This document shows, one piece after another, positions 37,416-43,745 of a stretch of DNA of 43,745 bases. The first letter of the stretch is position 1, and each line of letters begins with the position of its first letter. The translations under genes were made by a program, and so were the position numbers. The notes beneath the pieces are model-generated. The model was not told where the DNA came from and did not search any database. It saw only the letters and a program-made list of their open reading frames with translations. The stretch spans positions 1 to 43,745 of the forward strand of contig JASANZ010002084.1 of NCBI GenBank assembly GCA_030849805.1. The letters are read 5' to 3'. The stretch is from Sergeia podlipaevii. Lineage: Eukaryota > Euglenozoa > Kinetoplastea > Trypanosomatida > Trypanosomatidae.

Positions 37416-39284
37416 GCACCTCGCGTACGTTTGCGGGGTCGTGACTTCGGCATACAGGCCCTGGGGTAGATCCTTGTCTGAGAGACCTGAGACACACAGT
37501 ACGCTTGCAACGCCCCACAGCTTCCAGCGCCGGCTGGCAGCGTCGTCACTTGCACAATGCGCCTTGCACAAAAGCCTTCTTCAGCTGTGCGGTGACGTGG
37601 AGGTAAATCCGGGACCTAGTTTGAGGGTGACGCAGTGGAATGCGTGCGGCCTCGCTCAGGGGAAACGGATAGCGCTGGAGAAGATGTTAACCAGGGCAGT
37701 ATTGTTTGCAGAACGAGCAGGGCAATCACTCTTCTGCCCGGTGTGCCACAAGGCGCTGTATAATCGTTCGAGCGCGATCACCCATCTCACAGCTGTGCAC
37801 AAGCTGCAAGCGAATCAGGCTGCCTCGGTGACGAGGAAGGCAGTTGTAGCCCCCCCTAGTGGCCAGATGATTCTCTGCCAAGACTGTCAGTTCCAAACGG
37901 TAGAGAGAGAGGCTTACGCAGATCATATGACTAAGAGTCACCCAGAAACGGTAGTGGATAAGAGGAAATTGGTGATAGACGCGCTGACTGACCACACTGA
38001 GGTGCCGCCGTCCCCACCCAAAGTTCCACGTTTGGAAGTCCCTGCCTCAGTTTCCAGGCTCCACGGCTCGATTTTTCGATGTGTGGACTGCGGTAAGGAA
38101 TACACAGTGCAGCGTCACTTTGACGCGCATAAGTGTCCCAACGCTGGAGGCGTTGCGAGCCCTTCACCCCCGGAATGTCCCACCCCTCAAAAGCGGCCCA
38201 TCTGTGCACATGTGGATGGCAAGTATCAGTGCCCGTACTGCGAGAAGCAGCATCATGCATTGTGGCTGGTCCGCCACGCACGCTCAGTTCATCCAGACAA
38301 GCCTCTTCCTCTAGCAGAAGAACAACGTGTGAAAGCATGTAGAAATCGTAAAGAATAGCAAGACGACGTGGAGATGAAGTGTCCCTACTGTAGACTACAT
38401 TTTCGCACTACCGCGGTCAATAGACACATACGGCGGTATCATCCAGGTGAGACACTCTTCGAGAGACCAGATAGCGAGCAGTCACCACGCCACAGACCAA
38501 AGGCTGAGTTCGTTACGTTACAGCGATTCAAGTGCCCGTACTGTCCGAACGAGTATGCGTACAAGGGCAATATGCACGTGCACGTGTACCAGATGCATAA
38601 GGTCGGAGACTCTAGCACACCAGAAGCCAACGTGAAAGACCCGCGCCGCTCTCGTGCAGCCTTTGCAAGCGGCCCTACACATCCATGTTCGGCCTTGCTT
38701 ACCATATGCGCACAAAGCACCCTGAGGTGAGACAGTACACGGTTGCTGCGAAGAAGGACGTGCGTGTTGCTGTGCAGAACCCCTCCACTAGACTTCTCTG
38801 TCTGCAGTGCAGTAAGGCATTTGCCAATGATACCTCCCTCGCATTACACCTAGACAGATGCCACAACGATGCTCAGTACAGGGTAAAGAGAGACCCATGG
38901 TTCCGTCACACGAGGTGTATGGAAACTTCGAGTCACTTCCTCATCTGCCCAGCTTTAGCAACCATCCGAAACAAGTACAACCTACAGGAGATAAAGCGAG
39001 ACAAACTTTTCAACAGCCAGGAGCTTGCCATGTACTTGGCCGAAGTCTTCGAGCTACCTGCTCCGGCCCTCATCGACTCCCCGGAGAAGAATGAGGAGGT
39101 CGTTGCTGTCTCCGCTCCCGAGCAGATCGTATCCCCTCGCCCTCCCTTAATAGTTTCCCCTCCCTTCCTCGCTTCGGCTTTGCACACAAGGATGGATAAA
39201 AAGGGTGAGGTGAAGCCCAGAAAGCGGCATCGATCCACATCGAGCATCCGATCTAGCCTGAGCCCCGCACCGCCCTCCGACTGA
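37414..39284 (+). pseudogene. Retroelement ORF: 2A peptide, endonuclease stub and C2H2 zinc-finger array
   Basis: The frame opens at 37387 or 37414 (MHLAYVCGV). It reads an N-terminal segment, the 2A motif DVEVNPGP that makes ribosomes skip between Gly and Pro, then the endonuclease start with N85 of WNACG. A junction into zinc fingers follows. Counting across breaks there are about eight C2H2/C2HC units, most of the form C-x2-C ... H-x4-H (for example LFCPVCHK, IFRCVDCGKEY, YQCPYCEKQ, MKCPYCRLHF, FKCPYCPNEY). The end contains FRHTRCMETSSHFLICPALA, which resembles the reverse-transcriptase/RNase H tail of such elements. There is an in-frame stop at 38356-38358 and a frame change at about 38640-38660; the last open stretch ends at 39284. 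It is degenerate here. Confidence 0.78.
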
Positions 39285-39413
39285 GGGACCGGTCTCCACG
39301 TCTTTGCGCATTTGGAGTTCTAGGTGATTGTTAGTAAGGAGGTATTTGCAATGGTGGCTGACGCGCCAGAGCAGACCTGGAAATAGGTGTTTACGAAGAA
39401 AAAAAAGAAGATC

Positions 39414-40195
39414 ACTTGTTGGGATGTGCTTGATGGAGCTTCCTTTAAAGTGCGCCATCATGGTAAAGAGAGTTGGCTGTGCTGTTGCGGCGACAATGCA
39501 ATATAACTGGTGCTCACGTTATGTTGCCGCTTTTTTTTATTTTTATAAGGCACATTTTTTATATCTATACAATCTTTGTATCTTATTATTTTGAACTCTT
39601 TTTCTTCAAATTTCAAAGAGTTTACCAGTTGTGCCGACAGGTAGTTGTTTGTATTAACCCGTCTATCTACAGATCTATTTGCTGTTGTTGAGCGTACCCG
39701 CTTTTTCTTTTGTGAGAAGCTCCAGTGGTAGAGATGTATATTCATTGCTGATGTTCTTGTACGATTCATTCTTTGTAAGCCCATGTGTTTAATCAACGTT
39801 GTTTTGTAAATTAGCTGCTTTCCATTTCTGATACTTCCATTTTCTTTTATGACATCAAATGTGATATTTAATATCTTTTTAGCCCTCCATTTTTTTTTTT
39901 TTGAACTGCAGTTGTGTTATGGGACTTTGTCATTTTGTGACAGTAGTATTGTTTTCACTGTAAAGATGAGGGGGTTTTCTTATGTTGCTTGGTGGATTTT
40001 CCCTTTTTCCATTTTGAGCACAGATATATTGTGACTTTTTTTTTTGCTTCATTCATAGCTGGCACGTACTAGCTAGCTGTAGTGAGCTGCTACGTATGTT
40101 ATCCGACGTTGCGTTGTGGATTTCACTACTTTGCAGCTTTCTTCTTTGTTTTTTTTCATTGTATCAAGTATAAATACACTGTGATCCCATAGCAA
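39414..40195. other. Non-coding region after the retroelement
   Basis: No convincing gene. It opens with a short plus-strand open stretch (to about 39505) continuing in frame across the A-rich tail, see findings. The remainder is T-rich with runs at 39530-39538, 39886-39901 and 40036-40045, and short hydrophobic frames caused by them. Confidence 0.45.
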
Positions 40196-40336
40196 ATGCT
40201 AATGTCAAGCTTCTTCCGGAGACTCATTACAACTGTGGATGTTGGAAGTGTGGTACGGAACTTCCCATGCCGTAAGAATAAAGAGGTTGTTCTAGTCCTT
40301 CCACTCGATGGTGATGGCAACAGACTATCGAACTGA
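40196..40336 (+). CDS. Possible small ORF of 46 codons
   Basis: An open frame starts MLMSSFFRRLITTVDVGSV and ends at a TGA at 40334-40336. Its interest is context: a T/C tract at 40141-40160 is followed by AG at 40191-40192, directly before the ATG. Codon content looks coding, with a charged middle and a VVLVLPLDGDG segment. I do not recognise it. It may be a small gene or the surviving piece of a larger multigene-family member. Weak evidence only. Confidence 0.3.
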   Translation: MLMSSFFRRLITTVDVGSVVRNFPCRKNKEVVLVLPLDGDGNRLSN

Positions 40337-40400
40337 TCACTATTCAAGGTGAATAAGACACTAGCTGTCTGTTAAACCTGTAGAATACTCTACTTTTGTC

Positions 40401-40425
40401 ATATCTTTTTTCTTACTTGTACTAG
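40401..40425 (+). promoter_or_regulatory. Candidate spliced-leader acceptor of the glycosyltransferase gene
   Basis: A T/C-rich tract is followed by AG at 40424-40425. Other AGs at about 40476-40477 and 40564-40565 follow weaker tracts, so the mRNA 5' end may be heterogeneous. The ATG is at 40581. Confidence 0.4.
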
Positions 40426-40580
40426 GTGGCAATGCTATACCTTCCTTATCTCACTTGCAAATATTTTTCTTTGATAGTTAAACACCTTTTGTCAGCGTCT
40501 TTATAGAGGGCTTTCATCTGTGCACAGCGTGGCGTCTTTCAGTGTCAATTCTCTTTCAAATCAGAACCTTTTGACTCGCA

Positions 40581-42113
40581 ATGGCACCCATTGCCAGTAA
40601 ATGGCATGTTAAGCTCAGGTCGCCTAAATTCGAGAAGAGGGCATTGCGCGCTGCCGTGTGTTTGCTCATTGTGCTTCAGGTCATGCTGTTTTGGTGGCTT
40701 TTTTCTTCAAGCGAACCTCAATCCCTAGAATCCTCACCAATGAATGAGGAGGAGGTATACCTGCGCCGCCCGGATGGCAGGGGTGGTGAGGTGCGTGTGA
40801 TGGTTGTTGTTGTCAGCACACACATCACCGATGAGCTGTGCATCAACGTTGCCTCTGCGTATATGAGCGGGCTGCCGACAGTTGTCATTGGGTATGATTA
40901 TCAAGGCTTTCGGCTTTTAAGTAAACTTGATATTGTGCTTAATACTCTTGCTGAATCGGGTCTGTCTGACGAGGATGTGCTGATCTTCACTGACTCTGAC
41001 TCCTTCTTCACTGGGATGGATCCGCTCCCGTATATTGATCGCTTCATCGCCGAGTCGGCTGCCAGCCCGCGTGGGGTGGATCCACGTGCGGTGCGCGAGG
41101 GACGCAAGTTGGCACCGTTTGTGGTGTCAGCGGAATGCAATTGCCACTCTCAACACTTTTATAGTGAATCGACGTCTTGCGTAGTGGATTATGACACCAT
41201 GGCGAATGCATCGAAGACATACGCAGAGGAACACGGGATGGTGCTCGCACCACGGGTGAGGTCGCATCTTAACAAAATGCGCTACTTGAACAGCGGCACT
41301 GTTGTTGCGCGTGTGTGGGCACTGCGTGAGGTGTACCAAGCCATTGTGGAATACACGAAAACACACACTCCTGTTTTGGAAGCCACATGGGTATGCGATC
41401 AGAGTGTTCTGGCCCATCTATACAAGGAGCTGCGGTACTGGGAGATGGACAGTGGCGCACTGATTGCGGACGATCTCGCTCATTGGCAAGACATGCGTTC
41501 GCCGAGTGGGTTGCGCGCGGGGATAATACAACTGGACGAACTTGAGGAGGTGAGCGCTGTGCCTATTCGACATGCCCAGATACATTTTCAGCTGACCAAC
41601 GAAAGATGGCCCGCTGCTAAAACGAAGGGAGTACTCACCTATGATTTTTCTTTCAGAAAGTATGTGTTGGACATTGCGTCAGGCAGAATGATTTATTACT
41701 CACGTTACTACTGGATTGATGATAAGTACATCCACAGGGTGTACCAGCAGTCCGGTGGCCCTGCGAGTTTTACCAAGCGCCGCGTGCATGGGGGCAGTGG
41801 TGTGATTGACATTGCCCCGCCGCTTCTGTCCCTGAAGCCGCGTGATGGCGTGGATATTGTAGAGGGTGTCACACATCGTGTGTTTCCCATGATTGCGCAC
41901 ATGGCCGGCCCTTATAAAGTCGAGCGCGTGGGAGACGCACTTCCATTTGTTCAGTGGTACGTGCCGATGATGTTCAACGATGACTCCCGCCGTGAGACCC
42001 AGGAGTTTCTGTCCGGGAGCCACATGCATCTGTGGTCGTCATCAACTCACAGTCGTGTGTTGCTTCGCAAAATGTGTGCAGAGTCCTTGCGTAAAGTCAA
42101 AATTATAATATGA
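40581..42113 (+). CDS. PLOD/procollagen-type glycosyltransferase, type II membrane protein
   Basis: This 510-residue protein has a short basic cytosolic N-terminus and one signal-anchor helix (about 23-43), then a lumenal domain, the layout of Golgi glycosyltransferases. The catalytic region resembles the PLOD-type glycosyltransferase family. DEDVLIFTDSDSFF (130-143) carries the DxD-like metal/nucleotide-sugar site, VVSAECNC (181-188) matches the FsaE..C element, and YLNSGT (235-240) plus WVCDQSVL (270-277) match the later motifs. The C-terminal 150 residues have no feature I recognise. Substrate is unknown; surface glycoprotein modification is inference. Related genes are multicopy in some trypanosomes. 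GC-rich third positions set it apart from the AT-rich spacers around it. Confidence 0.82.
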   Translation: MAPIASKWHVKLRSPKFEKRALRAAVCLLIVLQVMLFWWLFSSSEPQSLESSPMNEEEVYLRRPDGRGGEVRVMVVVVSTHITDELCINVASAYMSGLPTVVIGYDYQGFRLLSKLDIVLNTLAESGLSDEDVLIFTDSDSFFTGMDPLPYIDRFIAESAASPRGVDPRAVREGRKLAPFVVSAECNCHSQHFYSESTSCVVDYDTMANASKTYAEEHGMVLAPRVRSHLNKMRYLNSGTVVARVWALREVYQAIVEYTKTHTPVLEATWVCDQSVLAHLYKELRYWEMDSGALIADDLAHWQDMRSPSGLRAGIIQLDELEEVSAVPIRHAQIHFQLTNERWPAAKTKGVLTYDFSFRKYVLDIASGRMIYYSRYYWIDDKYIHRVYQQSGGPASFTKRRVHGGSGVIDIAPPLLSLKPRDGVDIVEGVTHRVFPMIAHMAGPYKVERVGDALPFVQWYVPMMFNDDSRRETQEFLSGSHMHLWSSSTHSRVLLRKMCAESLRKVKIII

Positions 42114-43745
42114 ATGTGAGGGTGTGCCTGCTGTGCTGCAATATACAAGGGCGATTGTGTTTCTTTTTTGTTTTGAGGGGAACAGCTACAGCAGGAGAAA
42201 ACAAGATTGCTGAATAGTACCTTTTTTTTTTTTTTTTAAAGGAGCTATGCGCTGTCAAGAATACCGTTGACATTGTATTTTGTCGTTATTTTGTAAAACC
42301 TGTGCACGAAAAGTTCCAGTATTTATGTACATATAGATAAAGCTGTAGCGCAAGTCTTAACCTAATTTATATTTATATATATATATAACTCTCTTACTCA
42401 AGGAACCCCCCTGGCAAGAATCAATAGCTCACTTCAAAATCATGTATGCGAGGAGTTATCTTACACATTGCAAGAGATGATTCTTAAAAAGCAATGGACA
42501 GTTCTTGTAGTTTGCAGAGAATTTTATGGTACTCAACACAGTCGGAGGATCAATGAAAGGGATCCCTACTACACAAACGGTTTGGATTACTTTCAATGAT
42601 GGCTAGTTGACAGCTATACAGTCATCTAGCTTACTTTTCTATTTTCTCTTTCAGGATTTGACATTAGATAGTTGTGGAAGATGTTATTCTTGAGATTCTA
42701 TAAAGAGTGTGATGAATGTTCAGCAACAGTGTACCTATTTAAAACTTAGATGCATATTAAACTGCTTTGTTTTAATGAGGCGCTTTTTGTCGTTAGTATT
42801 CATTTATCTGTCTATTTTCCCGATATATACTGACTTTGTAATTTTTTTTATTTGCTAATTTTGTTTGTGGCATTTCCAAAGACAGTGGCCTCTCAGTTTT
42901 AACGATATGAACAGCTTGTATTGTGATCCTCTCTCTACCATTTTAAAAACAACAATCATAACAGCTCGAGACAGCTAGATCAGCATTGAGCGTTGGTACT
43001 ATCTATTTTTGTCAAGATAACCTCTAGAAGGTGTGATCCTGCAGGAGGGACCCCTGTATTGCTATGGGTACACAATATCAGCCCTTGTATTGCTTTATTG
43101 TGTATGGTACAAATGTTTTTCTTTATCTTGTGCGATAACTATTCTTTTTTCTTTTCAAAAACTTTTCAAGCATTTTTCTAAAATGCATGATGCACATTCT
43201 ACTGTAGTGTAGAGCGCTGACTACTTCAACATTAAATGCACTTGTTCAAGGGAAGTGTTTTCATCGACTATGCAGCACTTTATCACATGCATAGATACTC
43301 CCATTGAAGGAGGCGTACTGATCACTAAGCACTCGATAGCAGCGCTATTTTATTTTATAATGGCACTATCCGGTGTTGTGCGATGGCACTAGGCAGCAAC
43401 GTAAACGGATACATTTGGAGTGGCGCAGAGGCGATGAAAGCCGCTGATATACGGTTGATGCCTGAAGAAAGCCAATGTGAAGGCATCGTCTTTTGCAAAT
43501 TGCAGTGTTGCAGCAATCATCTCGGTACAGTCAGGAGACGTGATCGTGAGGTGCGTGTTGGCGCTTGGGTTGAACGGGTGAACTGGACTCAAAACTGCCT
43601 GCTCCTCATTGCATTAAACATAGATGCCTGTTTCCTCTCAAGGCAGTCTGTATGGAATTATAGATACTTTAAGGACTCAGGGAGGCATATGGAAAGCAGT
43701 GTGGCAGACAAACACTAGCAGCATCAGCACTACTCAATGGCTCAC
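42114..43745. other. Right-hand region without a convincing gene
   Basis: About 1.6 kb, AT-rich. It begins with glycosyltransferase 3' untranslated sequence, including a T run of about 16 at 42222-42237 and a TA repeat near 42372-42386. Short plus-strand frames at 42993-43181 (Phe-rich, pyrimidine-driven) and 43383-43718 (111 residues, no domain recognised, no pyrimidine tract just upstream) are not supported. A gene could continue beyond the window. Confidence 0.45.

Larger units (their letters stand above)
37339..39413 (+). mobile_element. Internally deleted ingi/L1Tc-clade non-LTR retrotransposon
   Basis: The 5' end carries the hallmark of this clade (GCCGGCCACCTC..CGTGG..CAGGG at 37350-37375). 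Downstream are a 2A motif (GDVEVNPGP, codons 37591-37617), the first 20 or so residues of an AP-type endonuclease (TQWNACGL), then directly a C2H2-rich C-terminal region. Nearly all of the endonuclease, all reverse transcriptase and most RNase H are missing. Full-length relatives are about 5 kb and this is about 2.1 kb. The likely 3' end is the A-rich stretch 39399-39413. I found no clear target-site duplication, so the 3' border is approximate. It is non-autonomous and its coding frame is broken. Confidence 0.82.

Noticed and set aside
37339..39413. Target-site duplication flanking the retroelement
   Set aside because: I compared the bases before 37339 with those after the A-rich stretch by eye and found no convincing 10-14 base match; the 3' border is uncertain.
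43383..43718. 111-residue plus-strand frame near the right edge
   Set aside because: No pyrimidine tract immediately upstream and no recognised domain; it could be a relic of an accessory gene, but nothing supports a call.
1..43745. tRNA, snRNA or CRISPR-like features
   Set aside because: A visual search for GGTTCGANTCC-type B boxes on both strands gave no match with a paired acceptor stem, and no regularly spaced repeat array was seen. A tRNAscan run would settle the former.

Overview
The window looks like nuclear DNA of a kinetoplastid, most likely a trypanosomatid and probably a Trypanosoma or close relative. Genes have no introns and lie in two long same-strand runs. Intergenic spacers are rich in homopolymers, with pyrimidine tracts followed by AG just upstream of ATGs, as trans-splicing requires. 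Several families are typical of the group: a multi-domain calpain-like protein, a decayed leucine-rich-repeat gene, and an ingi/L1Tc-type retroelement with an N-terminal 2A motif. The species cannot be fixed from sequence alone.

Layout. From 752 to 30814 every gene is on the minus strand, so one polycistronic unit is read leftwards. From 31722 to 42113 the supported genes are on the plus strand. The 0.9 kb between 30815 and 31721 is a divergent strand-switch region and the likely transcription start zone for both units.

The minus unit, from its promoter side, encodes: a METTL2/6-type tRNA m3C methyltransferase; RBX1; a MAM33/p32-like mitochondrial protein; an array of four BAR-like coiled-coil paralogues, one frameshifted; a Qc-SNARE; an Asp-box beta-propeller-like protein; a WD40 protein with a lipidation-type N-terminus; a tail-anchored protein; an SLC49/FLVCR-like transporter; an unknown membrane protein; a rhomboid protease; a small basic, possibly mitochondrial protein; a cytochrome b5-sulfite oxidase; another unknown membrane protein; and a 1618-residue calpain-like protein that has lost its catalytic cysteine.

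The plus unit starts with conserved housekeeping genes, the FACT subunit SPT16 and the NatB catalytic subunit NAA20. It then becomes accessory: a decayed LRR gene, an internally deleted retroelement (HDV-like ribozyme/promoter hallmark, 2A motif, endonuclease stub, about eight C2H2 fingers), about 1.2 kb of mostly non-coding sequence, a type II membrane PLOD-like glycosyltransferase, and a final 1.6 kb with no convincing gene.

The genes are not an operon in the bacterial sense. Neighbours share transcription, not function. The parts most worth a second look are the BAR-like array, the retroelement with its finger array, the sulfite oxidase, and the pseudo-calpain with its repeated beta-sandwich modules. 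I did not find a clear, wholly new multi-gene system.
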